Below are positions 1 to 10,928 of a DNA stretch of 64,000 bases, piece after piece (positions within the stretch are counted from its first letter, which is position 1; the number at the start of each line of letters is the position of its first letter). The notes beneath the pieces were generated by a model. That model was given only the letters and a program-made list of their open reading frames with translations. It was not told the origin of the DNA and searched no databases. Origin of the DNA: Rebecca billardiae RCC1528 (lineage: Eukaryota; Haptophyta); NCBI GenBank assembly GCA_965240325.2, contig OZ251251.1, positions 124,001 through 188,000 on the forward strand. Reading direction: 5' to 3'. The position numbers and the translations under genes were made by a program.

Positions 1-1
1 C

Positions 2-1375
2 GTGCGGCTGACCGACGTGCCGCCCGAGCTGATCGCGCGCATTCTCGCCCACCTCGATGACGTGCGCGACCTCGCCGCCGCCAACGCCGCCGCGCGCCTC
101 TTCCGCGGCGCGCCGCTCGAGCACGCGCTGCGCGAGCGCGCGCGCGCGCGCGGGCACGAGGCCGCGCTGCCGGCGGCCCTGCCCGCGGGCGTGTCCACGT
201 GGGCGGAGGAGCTCTTCGCGCGTGAGCGCATACTGAAGCTCGCGCACACGCACGCGCACGTCGCGTCCGCCAGCCCACACCCCTTGGAGAGATTGTCTGC
301 CTTTGTCGACGGTGCCGGCGGCGTGCACACATGCGGCGCGCGGCTGGGCCATCCCGAGCTCAGCATGGAGACGTACGTGCGCGTGCCTACGCGCGTGAGC
401 TCGCTGGCGGCGGTGCGCGTGCGAGCAGTGGCTGCCGGCAGCTTCCACCTGCTCGCGCTGAGCGAGGCGGGCGCCGTGTACGCGTGCGGCAGCAACGGCT
501 ACGGCCAGCTGGGCGTGGGCGACAAGGCTGAGCGACGGGCGTTCGTGCAGGTGGCGGCGCTGGGCGCGGCGCTCGTCGTCGGCATAAGCGCTGGCGGTGG
601 CCATAGCCTCGCGCTCTCGGCTGCCGGCGCGGCGTACAGCTGGGGCCGCAACTGCGATGGCCAGCTCGGCCACGGCGACACGGAGCACCGGCTGGAGCCG
701 ACGCGCATCGAGGCGCTGGACGGCGTGCGCGTGGGCGGCGTGGCCACGGGCGGCGACCACACGCTGCTCCTCTCGGCGTGCGGCGCCGTGTACTCGTGCG
801 GGGCTGCCATTGGTGGTCGCCTTGGCCACGGTGACGAGCAGCGGCAGCGCACGCCGACGCGCATCGAGGCGCTCGCGGGCGTGCGCGCCGTGCACGTGAG
901 CGCGGGCTCAGGGCACAGCCTGGTGGTGGACGCGGCGGGCGGCGTGCACTCCTTCGGATACAATTATTGTGGTGCGCTCGGCCACGGTGACGATGTGCAT
1001 GTTGTGGTGCCCACGCGCATCGAGGCACTGGGCGGCATGCGTGTCGTGCGCGCCAGCGCGGGCGTTTGCAACAGCGCGGTGGTGTGCGCGGACGGCAGCG
1101 TGCACGCGTTTGGGAGCAACCACTGTAACCTTCTGGGGCTGGGGGACCGAATGGATCGCGCGCTGCCCGAGCGGGTGGAGGGCCTCGCGCATGCGCGCGT
1201 GGTCGACTGCTCGCTTGGCCACGTGCACACCCTCTACGTCACAGCGGACGGCGGCGTGCACGCGTGCGGCACACGTTCGGCCGCGCTCGGCCTGGGCGTG
1301 GGCGACGATGGCGGAGTGCAGACGACGCTTCAGCGCGTGGTGCAGCTGCCGCCCCTGCGCTGTGGGCTGCGCTGA
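2..1375 (+). CDS. F-box-like / RCC1-repeat protein, copy A1 (5' end cut by window)
   Basis: The protein begins with an F-box-like helix pair (LTDVPPELIARILAHL) and continues as a seven-bladed RCC1 propeller. Blades are recognisable as AVYxCGxNxxGQLGxGD and HSLALS units, ending at QLPPL. F-box proteins with RCC1 repeats usually act as substrate adaptors of SCF ubiquitin ligases, while RCC1 propellers bind proteins or chromatin; which applies here is unknown. No ATG occurs at the left edge. The two neighbouring paralogs start about 20 to 35 residues earlier (MAPTT...), so this copy's true start lies outside the window. It is the first of three head-to-tail copies with about 1.9 kb periodicity. 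No intron is needed. Confidence 0.85.
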   Translation: MRLTDVPPELIARILAHLDDVRDLAAANAAARLFRGAPLEHALRERARARGHEAALPAALPAGVSTWAEELFARERILKLAHTHAHVASASPHPLERLSAFVDGAGGVHTCGARLGHPELSMETYVRVPTRVSSLAAVRVRAVAAGSFHLLALSEAGAVYACGSNGYGQLGVGDKAERRAFVQVAALGAALVVGISAGGGHSLALSAAGAAYSWGRNCDGQLGHGDTEHRLEPTRIEALDGVRVGGVATGGDHTLLLSACGAVYSCGAAIGGRLGHGDEQRQRTPTRIEALAGVRAVHVSAGSGHSLVVDAAGGVHSFGYNYCGALGHGDDVHVVVPTRIEALGGMRVVRASAGVCNSAVVCADGSVHAFGSNHCNLLGLGDRMDRALPERVEGLAHARVVDCSLGHVHTLYVTADGGVHACGTRSAALGLGVGDDGGVQTTLQRVVQLPPLRCGLR

Positions 1376-1900
1376 GCGGCCGGCTCGTGGTGGGTGCGGT
1401 GCTCATCTGCAGCCTTGTGAGTGCGGCGTGCACACGCGCCGCGCATGCAGCCTCGCGTGCCAGCACTGCGGTGCTGAGCAGCCCGGCGCTCGAGCTCGCG
1501 CTGCGCGTGCGTGGCGTGGTGATGCGCCGGCGATCGAATGGCCCAATCCGAAGGCGCGATGGCATTGTAGGGGGGCGGCACTCATCATCGAGAGTGAGAC
1601 GATTGAGCATCTGAGATCATCTGGATGCATGGATGCGCACAGTGCCATTGAGCAGCAGCTGCTCGCGTGGGTTCCGCGCGCACACCGTGCTGACGCACGA
1701 GCTATCTGTCGTACATTCTGCAAGTACGGCAATACGACTGTACACGTTGTACACTGAGGTCGTTCAGATACTGATGAGTCTGTAAGGCAGTCGTAAGCTA
1801 GTACTGTATGCCGATTGTATGGGGGTAATGTCGTCCTCCCAGTCGCCTGAGTTCGGGCCAACCGTCGTCGTCCAGCGACTCGGCCCGGCGTGGGCAACAG
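1376..1900. other. Intergenic DNA between RCC1 copies A1 and A2
   Basis: No gene is seen. The first 200 bases resemble the segments following copies A2 and A3, so the duplicated unit included 3' flanking DNA. The last 100 bases would hold the promoter and leader of copy A2. Confidence 0.5.
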
Positions 1901-3310
1901 ATGGCACCGACGACGCGCTCGCGTACCAAGGCGCGCTCGGCAGCGGCGGCCGTCCGGCTGACCGACGTGCCGCCCGAGCTGATCGCGCGCATCCTCGTCC
2001 ACCTCGATGCCGTGCGCGACCTCGCCGCCGCCAACGCCGCCGCGCGCCTCTTCCGCGGCGCGCCGCTCGAGCACGCGCTGCGCGAGCGCGCGCGCGCGCG
2101 CGGGCACGAGGCCGCGTTGCCGGCAGCCCTGCCCGCGGGCGTGTCCACGTGGGTGGAGGAGCTGTTTGCGCGCGAGCGCGTGTTCGAGCTCGCGCGCGCG
2201 CACACGAACGCCGTCTCTGCCAGCCAATGTTCCGCCTTTGTCACCGCGGACGGTGGCGTGCTCACGTGCGGCGCGCCGCTGGGCCATCCTGAGCTCAGCA
2301 GGGAGGCGCCCGTGCGCGTGCCGACGCGCGTGAGCTCGCTGGGGGCGGTACGCGTGCGCGCCGTGGCAGCCGGTGGTAAGCACCTGCTCGCGCTGAGCGA
2401 GGCGGGCGCCGTGTACGCGTGCGGCAGCAACGACTACGGCCAGCTGGGCGTGGGCGACAAGGCTGAGCGACGGGCGTTCGTGCAGGTGGCGGCGCTGGGC
2501 TCGGAGCTCGTCGTCGGCTTCGCGGCTGGTTGGCACCATAGCCTCGCGCTCACGGCTGCCGACGTGGTGTACAGCTGGGGCGGCAACGGCCACGGCCAGC
2601 TCGGCCATGGTGACACAAAGAAGCGGCTGCAGCCGACGCGCATCGAGGCGCTGGACGGCGTGCGCGTGGGCGGCGTGGCCGCGGGCAGTGGGCACACGCT
2701 GCTGCTTTCGGCGTGCGGCGCCGTGTACTCGTGTGGCGACGGCATGCACGGCCGCCTTGGCCACGACGACTGGCAGGCGCAGCACACGCCACTGCGCATT
2801 GAGGCGCTGGACGGCGTGCGCGCCGTGCACGTGAGCGCGGGCTCAGGGCACAGCCTGGTGGTGGACGCAGCGGGCGGCGTGCACTCCTTTGGGTACGGTC
2901 CTCGTGGCGCGCTCGGCCGCGGTGGCGAGGCGCGTTGTCTGGTGCCCACGCGCATCGAAGCACTGGGTGGCATGCGTGCCGTGCGCGCCAGCGCGAGCTG
3001 TGACAACAGTGCGGTGGTGTGCGCGGACGGCAGCGTGCACACGTTCGGGTTCAACTACTACGGCCAGCTGGGGCTGGGGGACACATTGGATCGCACGCTG
3101 CCCGAGCGGGTGGAGGGCCTCGCGCACGCGCGCGTGCTCGGCTGCTCACTTGGCGGTCGCCACACCCTCTACGTCACAGCGGACGGCGGCGTGCACGCGT
3201 GCGGCGCACATGTGGGCGCGCTCGGCCTGGGCGTGGGCGACGATGGCGGAGAGCAGCCGACGCCGCAGCGCGTGGTGCAGCTGCCGCCCCTGCGCTCTGA
3301 GGCGTGCTGA
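1901..3310 (+). CDS. F-box-like / RCC1-repeat protein, copy A2
   Basis: A complete 469-residue, intronless paralog. It starts at ATG 1901 (MAPTTRSRTK), with a short basic Ala-rich leader, then the F-box-like segment (residues about 24-60), then seven RCC1 blades. Clear blade signatures are AVYACGSNDYGQLGVGD, VVYSWGGNGHGQLGHGD and SVHTFGFNYYGQLGLGD. The start is supported because copy A3 has the same MAPTT leader in the same place. Divergence from A1 and A3 is concentrated in the loops between blades, while the F-box-like region is nearly invariant. This pattern suits a shared ligase-docking end with a varying target surface. That role is inference. Confidence 0.85.
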   Translation: MAPTTRSRTKARSAAAAVRLTDVPPELIARILVHLDAVRDLAAANAAARLFRGAPLEHALRERARARGHEAALPAALPAGVSTWVEELFARERVFELARAHTNAVSASQCSAFVTADGGVLTCGAPLGHPELSREAPVRVPTRVSSLGAVRVRAVAAGGKHLLALSEAGAVYACGSNDYGQLGVGDKAERRAFVQVAALGSELVVGFAAGWHHSLALTAADVVYSWGGNGHGQLGHGDTKKRLQPTRIEALDGVRVGGVAAGSGHTLLLSACGAVYSCGDGMHGRLGHDDWQAQHTPLRIEALDGVRAVHVSAGSGHSLVVDAAGGVHSFGYGPRGALGRGGEARCLVPTRIEALGGMRAVRASASCDNSAVVCADGSVHTFGFNYYGQLGLGDTLDRTLPERVEGLAHARVLGCSLGGRHTLYVTADGGVHACGAHVGALGLGVGDDGGEQPTPQRVVQLPPLRSEAC

Positions 3311-3799
3311 GAGGCGGGCCCCGTGGCAGTTGTGGTGCTCACGCGCAGTGTTGCGAGTGCGGCGTGTACACGGGCCATTGATGCAGCCTCGGGTGGCAGC
3401 ACAGCGCGGTGCTGCTGGAGCAGGAGCAGCCGCTCGCGCTGGCGGCTGCGCGTGGCATGATGCGCCGGCGGATGGCGCGAGGGCATTGTGATTGTGGCAG
3501 GCGGGCACTCGTCATCGAGATTGAGAAGGAGATGATGCGCGCATCGCCATTGAGCATCAGCTGCGCGCGTGGGTTCCGCGCGCACACTGCCGTGCCGCTG
3601 ATGCACTGAATATGCATGCATTCTACTACAATAAGTAGTCAGACACGACTGTACACGTTCGTCAACAGAGTATTGCTGTACGACTGTCGTATGATGACTG
3701 ACTGTACTGTAATGTCCAGCTACTCCTCGCCGAGTTAGAGTGGGCAGTCGGGGAGCAACCGGAAACCTGCTGTCCTCATCGTCGGCGCGGGCCAACAGC
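3311..3799. other. Intergenic DNA between RCC1 copies A2 and A3
   Basis: The first 200 bases are a near copy of the segment following A3 (from 5231), so the 3' flank was duplicated with the gene. The rest is less GC-rich than the genes and presumably holds the promoter of A3. No gene seen. Confidence 0.5.
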
Positions 3800-5230
3800 A
3801 TGGCGCCGACGACACGCGCGCGTACCATGCGCAAGACGCTCTCAGCCGCGGCGGCCGCGCGGCTGACCGACGTGCCGCCCGAGCTGATCGCGCGCATTCT
3901 CGCCCACCTCGATGACGTGCGCGACCTCGTCGCCGCCAACGCCGCCGCTCGCCTCTTCCGCGGCGCGCCGCTCGAGCACGTGCTGCGCGAGCGCACGCGC
4001 GCGCGCGGGCACGAGGCCGCGCTGCCGGCGGCCCTACCCGCGGGCGTGTCCACGTGGGCGGAGGAGCTCTTCGCGCGTGAGCACATACTGGAACTCGCGC
4101 ACGCGCACACGTACGTCGCGTCCGCCAGCCCAACCTTCGGCATGGGCTTCTCCGCCTTTGTTGACGGTGCCGGCGGCGTGCACACGTGCGGCACACCGCT
4201 AGGCCATCCCGAGCTCAGCATGGAGACGGCCGTGCGCGTGCCGACGCGCGTGGGGTCGCTGGAGGCGTTGCGTGTCGCTGCGCTGGCGGCCGGCAGCTTC
4301 CACCTGCTCGCGCTGAGCGAGGCGGGCGCCGTGTACGCGTGCGGCTGCAACGACCGCTGCCAGCTGGGCGTGGGCGACAAGGCTGAGCGACGGGCGTTCG
4401 TGCAGGTGGCGGCGCTGGGCGCGGAGCTCGTCGTCAGCATAAGCGCTGGCGATGGCCACAGCCTCGCGCTCACGGCTGTCGGCGTGGCGTACAGCTGGGG
4501 TTACAACAGCAATGGCCAGCTCGGCCACGGCGACACAAAGCACCGGCTGCAGCCGACGCGCATCGAGGCGCTGGACGGCGTGCGCATCGGTGGCGTAGCC
4601 GCTGGCAGTGGGCATACGCTGCTGCTCTCGGCCCGCGGCGCCGTGTACTCGTGCGGCGACGGCTTGTACGGTCGCCTTGGCCACGGTAACGCGCAGCGGC
4701 AGCGCACGCCGAGGTGCATCGAGGCGCTTGCTGGCGTGCGCGCCGTGCACGTGAGCGCTGGTACGGCGCACAGCCTGGTGGTGGACGCAGCGGGCGGCGT
4801 GCACTCGTTCGGAGACGGCTCTCGTGGTGCGCTCGGCCACAGATACGCGGCGCATCGCTTGGTGCCCACGCGCATCGAGGCACTAGGCGGCACGCGTGCC
4901 GTGCGCGCCAGCGCAGGCGTTTTCAGCAGCGCTGTGGTGTGCGCTGACGGCAGCGTGCACACGTTTGGGTTCAACCGCAGTGGCCAGCTGGGGCTGGGGG
5001 ACACAGTGTATCGCATGCTGCCCGAGCGGGTGGAGGGCCTCGCGCACGCGCGCGTGCTCGGCTGCTCACTTGGCGGTCGTCACACCCTCTACGTCACAGC
5101 GGACGGCGGCGTGCACGCGTGCGGCGCACATGTGGGTGCGCTCGGCCTGGGCGTGGGCATCGATGGCGGAGAGCAGCCGACGCCGCAGCGCGTGGTGCAG
5201 CTGCCGCCCCTGCGCTCTGAGGCGTGCTGA
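3800..5230 (+). CDS. F-box-like / RCC1-repeat protein, copy A3
   Basis: A 476-residue intronless paralog. The open frame extends upstream to 3740 through a GTG. ATG 3800 is chosen because it gives the leader MAPTTRARTMRKTLSAAAA, homologous to copy A2. F-box-like segment at residues about 22-60, then seven RCC1 blades ending in QLPPLRSEAC, identical to the A2 terminus. A2 and A3 share their last 150 codons and 3' flank more closely than either does with A1, which suggests the more recent duplication or gene conversion was between A2 and A3. Confidence 0.85.
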   Translation: MAPTTRARTMRKTLSAAAAARLTDVPPELIARILAHLDDVRDLVAANAAARLFRGAPLEHVLRERTRARGHEAALPAALPAGVSTWAEELFAREHILELAHAHTYVASASPTFGMGFSAFVDGAGGVHTCGTPLGHPELSMETAVRVPTRVGSLEALRVAALAAGSFHLLALSEAGAVYACGCNDRCQLGVGDKAERRAFVQVAALGAELVVSISAGDGHSLALTAVGVAYSWGYNSNGQLGHGDTKHRLQPTRIEALDGVRIGGVAAGSGHTLLLSARGAVYSCGDGLYGRLGHGNAQRQRTPRCIEALAGVRAVHVSAGTAHSLVVDAAGGVHSFGDGSRGALGHRYAAHRLVPTRIEALGGTRAVRASAGVFSSAVVCADGSVHTFGFNRSGQLGLGDTVYRMLPERVEGLAHARVLGCSLGGRHTLYVTADGGVHACGAHVGALGLGVGIDGGEQPTPQRVVQLPPLRSEAC

Positions 5231-6439
5231 GAGGCGGGCCCCGTGGCAGTTGTGGTGCTCACGCGCAGTCGCGCGAGTGCGGCGTGTACACGGGCCATGG
5301 ATGCAGCCTCGGGTGGCAGCACAGCGCGGTGCTGCTGGAGCCGCAGGAGCAGCCGCTCGCTGCTGGCGGCTGCGCGTGGCATCACGGTGGCATGATGCGC
5401 CGGCGGATGGCGCGAGGGCATTCTTGTAGCAGGGGGGGCACTCGTCATCGATACGTAAGTAGAGTGAGAGAAGGAGATAATGATGCGCGCACGCATTATA
5501 TAATAAGTTGCCGCGCCATTGAGCAGCATCAGCTGCGCGCGGCGTCGGCCCGGGCGGTTCCGCGCGCGCACACGCGGCGCGCGCTGTGCTGTCGCCGACA
5601 ATACTACTGCTGCGCAATATATATACGGCTTATATAATAATATGATACGGATACCGCCAGCACGCGTCGACCATGAGGTGATGAGTCGCATGACGAGACG
5701 ACTGATGAGCGCAGTCATGAGCAGTACCGTAATAATCCGTAGCTAGTATGCGGCGCGCATCATTCACATCAACTCACAGTCACACAGCCACAGGTTTAAG
5801 GTTACTCACACGGTTCACGCCCGTTCGGTCAGCGCGGTGACGCCGAAGTCGGCGCTGGCCAGCACCGTACTGCTCCCGTACTACGTACGACGTTACGGTA
5901 TAGCAGTACTATTATACTCGACTGGACGTCGGAGCATCAGCGGCCCAGCGCGCGGGTGGCGCCACGCCTGCGAACCGCCTGCCGCGCCGGTGGGCACACG
6001 CGTCCAGCGCGCAAGTGCCCGAAGCGACGCCGTGCGTGCAGGCCCCCGTTCCCTCCCTGGCCCTTCACCCGCTCTTCCGCAGCCATCACCTTCGACCGGT
6101 GGTGCGGCGCGCTTGAGTGCACGCGCCGCGCCGACTCGGCGCCGCCGCCCGCGATGCGCGGGGGCCGGTGGCGGCGGCTCTCCGACGGCGCTGCATCCCC
6201 AGAGTCCGGGACATCCCCCGAGTCCAGGGGACGCAGCTGGGTTCTGGGGGCGTGGGGCTCGCGCGCGAGCCCCGCCGCACACCCACCCGTGCGTGCTGCG
6301 TGCGTGCGTGCGTGCGTGCGTGCGTGTTTGCTTGCTTGCTTGCTTGCTTGCTTGGGTCGTCGTCCGGTACCAGTCCGGTGCCACCTTCGCCCGGGGCTCG
6401 GCCGTGCGCTGCGGTGCCCAGCGCCCGCGCCGGCGTCGC
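5231..6439. other. Intergenic region downstream of the first RCC1 cluster
   Basis: Holds the duplicated RCC1 3' flank (to about 5440), an AT-rich stretch around 5615-5645 with short TA runs, and GC-rich DNA with a tetranucleotide microsatellite at 6296-6356. The gene on the right ends at 6440 on the minus strand, so both flanking genes converge here. No supported gene. Confidence 0.5.
6296..6356. repeat. TGCG/CTTG tetranucleotide microsatellite
   Basis: About seven TGCG units followed directly by about six CTTG units. It lies just past the 3' end of the minus-strand phosphorylase gene. Confidence 0.9.
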
Positions 6440-8129
6440 TCACGCGTGCTGCCCGGGCGGCGGCACGGCGGCGGCGGCGAGCATCTCGGCGATCGACTCG
6501 GGCGTGAGCTTGGCGTACGTCTCCTCCGCGTACGCCGTGAAGATCCCCGCCATCTCGAACCCGCCCAGCCGCTCGCCGTACGTCTTCCACGAGACTTCCG
6601 CCTGCACCTTGGTCCGGGCGAAGAGGAAGCAGAGGCCACTCGGGGAGAAGGCCACGTTGTACGGCGTGTCCGCGGCGTGGCAGCGGGCGATGGCGGCGAG
6701 CAGCGACGCGCGCCCGGCGGCGGAGCGGTACGAGAAGCCCACGTGCGCCGCGGGGTACCCCTTGAGCTGCACCGAGCCGCCCTGCGCGCAGCAGCAGCCG
6801 TGTCGGGCGGGCGGGGCGGGGCGGGGGAGCAGCGGTGAGCGCGGCCGGCCGGGCGGGCGGGCGGGCGCGGGCGGGCGGGCGGCGGTGGCGGCGGTGGCAA
6901 CGCGCGGCGGCGCGGCGCACCTCGAGCGTGTCCGCGTCGACCGGCGCGCCGTCCTCGCCCACCGCCTCGAACCGCTCCAGCGGCAGCGCCTCGTCGGTGA
7001 GGTGGATGTGGAGGTGGTTGATCGAAGCGGCGGCGCCCCACGAGTTGAACGAGGCGGAGAAGCCGTTACGCGCCCCGGACTCGCCGTTACGCCCGGACTC
7101 GGCGGGGCAGCTGGCGAGCAGCTCGGCGAGCGCTTCGAGCGCGGCGGGCGAGAGCCGCTGCGGCGCGAGCTGCGCGGAGACGAGCAGCATGTGCGTGTCC
7201 GCCACCGGGAACTTGTTGGGCAGCACGGAGTAGGGCGCCGCGCCGCAGCAGCAGCCCGCGTCCGCGCCCGCGCCGCCGTCCGCGTTGCCGCCGGCCGGCG
7301 CCGCGCCGCCGCCGCCGAGCTGCACGGTGGCGAGCACCTCGGCGGGGTTGACCTTGGTGAAGTTGAACTTGGCCGGGTCGGGCACGGCGTTCACCTCGAT
7401 CTCGCCGTTCGGGTCCACGCTCGGGTCCGCCGCGAGCGCCGCCGCCTGCGGGTTGGGCTTCTTGTGGCGCCGCGCGTCCAGCCGGACTTTGAACGGTCCG
7501 GCGCGTTTCGTCACGGGGCAGTCCGACGCGTCGTACGCGATGAGCTGGTCGGCGGAGCCGGGCGGCGCGGCGGCGGACGCGTGGAGGCAGCCGGCGAAGA
7601 GCTCGCGCAGCCACGCCGCGCTCGGCTGCGCCGTCGCCTCCTCAGCCGCCGCCGCCGCGGCCGCCTCTGCGCCGCCGGACGCGGAGGACTCGGCCGAGGA
7701 GGAGGAGGAGGAGGGCGCGCGGGAGATGGGCGGCGTGAGGACCTCGGCGACGCTGGGCTCCGTCGGCATCTTGGACGTCTTGGCCGGCGCGTCGAGCGAG
7801 AGCGGCGGCAGCGCCGACTCCGCCGCGCGGCTGAGGAGCACCGGACTTGCCCACGGCAGGACTGGCGACTCCTGCGGCGCGCGGCCGCCGCCGCCGCCGC
7901 CGCCGCGGAGCGCGGGCATGGACCAGCAGGCGGGGATGAGGCCGACGGGCGGCGGCGGCGCGGCGGCGGCGGCGAACGCCGACGCCTGCGCGCGCTCCGC
8001 CCTCGCCGCTGGCGCGAGGCCGAGCGACGACATCGTGAGCGAAGCCTTGATGGGCCGCGGCGGCGGCGGGCCGCGGAGGTGGTTCTTGTCCAGGGCCGGG
8101 GTCATCGCGGGCTGGCTGTAGAGCATCAT
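6440..8129 (-). CDS. HIT-superfamily nucleotide phosphorylase (VTC2 / GDP-hexose phosphorylase-like)
   Basis: Two exons: 8129-6921 and 6781-6440, with a 139-base intron (donor GTGCGC, acceptor CGCAG, phase 0) joining ...DADTLE to GGSVQLKGYP.... Product is 516 residues. The diagnostic region is VLPNKFPVADTHMLLVS followed by FNSWGAAASINHLHIHL, which holds a histidine-triad motif (HLHIH). Exon 2 has the continuation (PYNVAFSPSGLCFLFAR) and an FEMAG segment typical of this fold. Relatives include GDP-L-galactose phosphorylase (VTC2, ascorbate pathway), GDP-D-glucose phosphorylase and Ap4A phosphorylase. Plant VTC2 has HxHxQ where this has HxHxH, so the substrate is uncertain. The first 150 residues are low-complexity. 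Start at ATG 8129 (MMLYSQPAMT). Confidence 0.65.
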
Positions 8130-9293
8130 GGTTAGCGCCTCTTACCGAGCTTCTTGACGTACCTGCGCGCGGCCGGCACGCGCGGCGCGGGGACGGTCAG
8201 TGCACGCGTGTCGCGCGCGCGCGCGCAGACGCGTAATTGTGCCGCGCGCCGCGCTCGCGCCGCCGCGTGCGCGCGCCGCGGCCGCGGGGCGCGGCGTGGG
8301 CGCGCGCGTGCACGCACCCGGTGAGAAGAGTCGGGTGCTGGTTGAGCCGCGTGGTGCTAGTCTTGTCCGCGAGCGAGCAGGTGGGCACGCGCCTGCTTGC
8401 TCACTCTACGCCAGCCGGTGACGACGGGGCCCTGAGAATCCTCTGGACGACGCTGGGCCCTTTGGTGCAGCGACACGCTCCAAAGCCAACGCCCGTGGCT
8501 TTTCAGTTCGCCGACGGGCACACACGTGCACGGCCGCCCGGCGGACGTGCCTCTTCGAGAGGGTAAAACGGAAGGGCGTGGGAATCTTTCACTGTATGAT
8601 TTTGCCTGACGTGGCTCCGACTCAAAGTACTCAACTATCACGGTGTTCGCAGCTTCCTAGAAAGGGCGGGTACGTGCCGTACGTCGGCGACCTATCTCGA
8701 CGCCAATTTTCGAACGGAGCGGTGTGCTGAAGCGGCAGATCACCCAGATGCTGCTATGCATGCAGCGCATCCTCCTAGGCATAAGTGCAAGGCATGTTCC
8801 TTTGGGAACACTGATGATTGACTCTGATTCATCGCATCAATCGCATCTTATGACGTTTTATGGAGGGCGTTCGTTAAATCGTTGATCTCCAGATGATTCG
8901 AGATGATTGTCCGGTTCCCACTTGTCCGGTTCATAGATGCGTTCATCCGGACAGGTGCGCCGGCCGCCTTGCAAACCGTTGGGCCCGCCACGGCGGGCGG
9001 GGGGCGGCGGCGCCACGCCGCCCGGCACGTGCATGCACGGCCCCCGGCGCTTGCCCGCGTTCAGTGACACTGCGGCCCGCCTGCTCACACCCTGCCTGCC
9101 CCGTGACCGTCAGGCCGTGCCCGGCTGACCGGGGTGACGCCTCACGCCACTCGGCCAGCCGCGGCAGATCCGCCGGGCCTGACGAGTGACGGCGCCAGCT
9201 GCCCGCCCAGCGCCTGGTGTCCGGACTCTGGTCGGTCCGGCTGTCGTGTAGCACGCGGCGCGAAGGGCGGCGTGCGGCGGTTGGCGAGGCCGC
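8130..9293. other. Intergenic region upstream of the phosphorylase gene
   Basis: Would contain the promoter of the minus-strand phosphorylase gene and the 3' end of the TPR gene. CG-rich simple runs occur around 8210-8290. From about 8560 to 8900 the sequence is distinctly less GC-rich. No gene supported. Confidence 0.5.
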
Positions 9294-10584
9294 TCACGCC
9301 GCGCCCGGCTTGGGCGGCGTGCCCTCCGCCTCCTTGCCCCCCGTCGCCTCGTCCGCGTCGATCTCGGCCGCAATCTCCTCGTCCGAGGGCAGCGACGAAT
9401 CTTCTCGAAGCTTCGCATCGGCGGCCCTCGCCGCCGCGACGGCGGCGGCCTCCTCCGCCGCGTCGAGCCGCTTGGCCTCGGCGAGCTCGTCCAGCTTGCC
9501 CAGCAGCGCCGTCGACTGCGCGTGCCCGCCCGGGGCCAGCTCGACGACCTGCGCCCACCGCCAAGCGGCGCGCGCGCGCGCGGAGGGTGGTGGCGGGGTG
9601 AGCGGCACGCGCGCGCGCGCACAGCCCACGCCCTACGCATCGCGTGCACGCCCCCGTACGTGCACACCCCTTCGTCCCACGCCCGCTCCGCGCCCGCGCC
9701 ACGCCCGCTCCGCGCCCGTTACACGCCCGTTACACGCCCGTTACACGCCCGTTACACGCCCGTTACACGCCCGTTACACGCACCTGTGCCAGCAGCTCGC
9801 GCGCGTCCTCGTGCATGCCCCACTGCAGCGCGAGCAGCGCGAGATGAAATCTCGCGCGCCAGTGGGTTTCGTCAAGGGCGAGGACGGCCTCGAACTCGTC
9901 GACGGCCTCCTGCTCGCGGTCCGAGCGCTGGTACACCACGCCGCGCAGGAAGTGCGCGTCCGCCGCGCGCGTCGCCGCGTCCTCCGCGCCCGCGGCCGCG
10001 GCCGCGCCGCCGGCCCCCTCCGGGTCAGCATGGCTGCCGGCTGCCCCGTCGCCGTCGCCGTCGGTTTCGTCAAGGACGGCGTCGAGGAGCGGCTCGGCCT
10101 CGAGCACGTCGCCCAGCCGGACGTGCGCGAACGCGAGCACCACCGACAGCCGGCGCACCTCCTCCGCCGCCGCCTGCACCGCCGCATCGCCGCCGCCGCC
10201 GGCGCCGCCGCCGCCCATCAGCAAGGCGCGCGCGTCCGCGAGCGCGCGGCTCAGGTCGAGGCGCGCCTGCTCGAGGTCCTCGCCGCGCTCGAGCGCGCGG
10301 ATCGCGTCCATATCGATTCGCTCGGCCGGCGTGCCGCCCGCGCGCGCGTCGCTCGCGCACGCGCGCGCGCCCTGTCGGCGGCGCGCGCCGCGCGCCGCGC
10401 CGCCCGCCGCCGCGCGCGCAACGATCGGCGGCGGCGCGGCATGCAGCGCGGCGAGCGGGTGCCGGGCGGCGAGGCCCGCGCCGAGGCCGAGGGGCAGGCG
10501 CGACGCCAGCGCGCGGTGGCCGCCTGCCAGCGCCGTCACCTGCAGCACCGCGAGCGACGTCGTCGCGCGCCGCGTCGTCATCAT
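9294..10584 (-). CDS. TPR-repeat protein with probable organelle-targeting leader
   Basis: Two exons: 10584-9784 and 9548-9294. The 235-base intron (donor GTGCGTG, acceptor GCGCAG, phase 0) interrupts a TPR helix and restores HEDARELLAQ|VVELAPGG. Product is 351 residues. At least two TPR units are visible: AHFLRGVVYQRSDREQEAVD with EFEAVLALDETHWRARFHL, and the unit spanning the intron. The N-terminus (MMTTRRATTSLAVLQ...) is rich in Arg, Ala, Leu and Ser with few acids for about 70 residues, as in mitochondrial or plastid transit peptides. Start chosen at ATG 10584. The frame stays open to 10968 but would then overlap the divergent gene. TPRs mediate protein-protein contacts; the partner is unknown. 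Confidence 0.7.
9715..9780. repeat. 11-bp tandem repeat filling an intron start
   Basis: About six head-to-tail copies of CCCGTTACACG (minus strand CGTGTAACGGG). It begins right after the TPR gene's donor at 9783, so the first intron bases are part of the repeat. Confidence 0.9.
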
Positions 10585-10928
10585 CGCCGCGGCCGGCGCA
10601 GCTGTGGCGCTCTGCCGCGTGGCACTGTGGCAGCCCTCGCGGCCTTGAGCGGCGCCCCTCTGACGAGACAGAAATGATTTCGTCGCGCGATTCGCGCGTG
10701 ACCATTTAATAATGTCGAAACAAATCGCACCGCGATTTTCGGACGCACGATAGATGGTTGCGCGGCCGGACTTTCGAGATATCCGCGAGATATTCGGCCA
10801 GCGGCGGCTGAGCGGCCCGAGCCGGCTCCGGCAGTGCTCCGCCGCACCGACCGGTGAGGCGGCGAGCCAGCGCGCAAAGCCGTCTTTGAAGCCCACATCG
10901 CGCCCCACCCCACCCAGCCACCGCACGG
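10585..10928. promoter_or_regulatory. Divergent (bidirectional) promoter region
   Basis: 344 bases separate the oppositely oriented starts of the TPR gene (10584, -) and the TDT-like gene (10929, +). Around 10680-10760 it is less GC-rich than its surroundings (for example GACCATTTAATAATGTCG). No specific motif can be assigned. Confidence 0.4.

Noticed and set aside
387-1028. Long minus-strand frames opposite the RCC1 genes
   Set aside because: Arg/Pro/Cys-rich translations with no domain, antisense to clear propeller coding. In GC-rich DNA antisense frames stay open by chance.
5837-8135. Plus-strand frames up to 672 codons opposite the phosphorylase gene
   Set aside because: The minus strand carries the HIT motif and consistent splice junctions. 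Plus-strand translations are Arg/Gly-rich without family resemblance.
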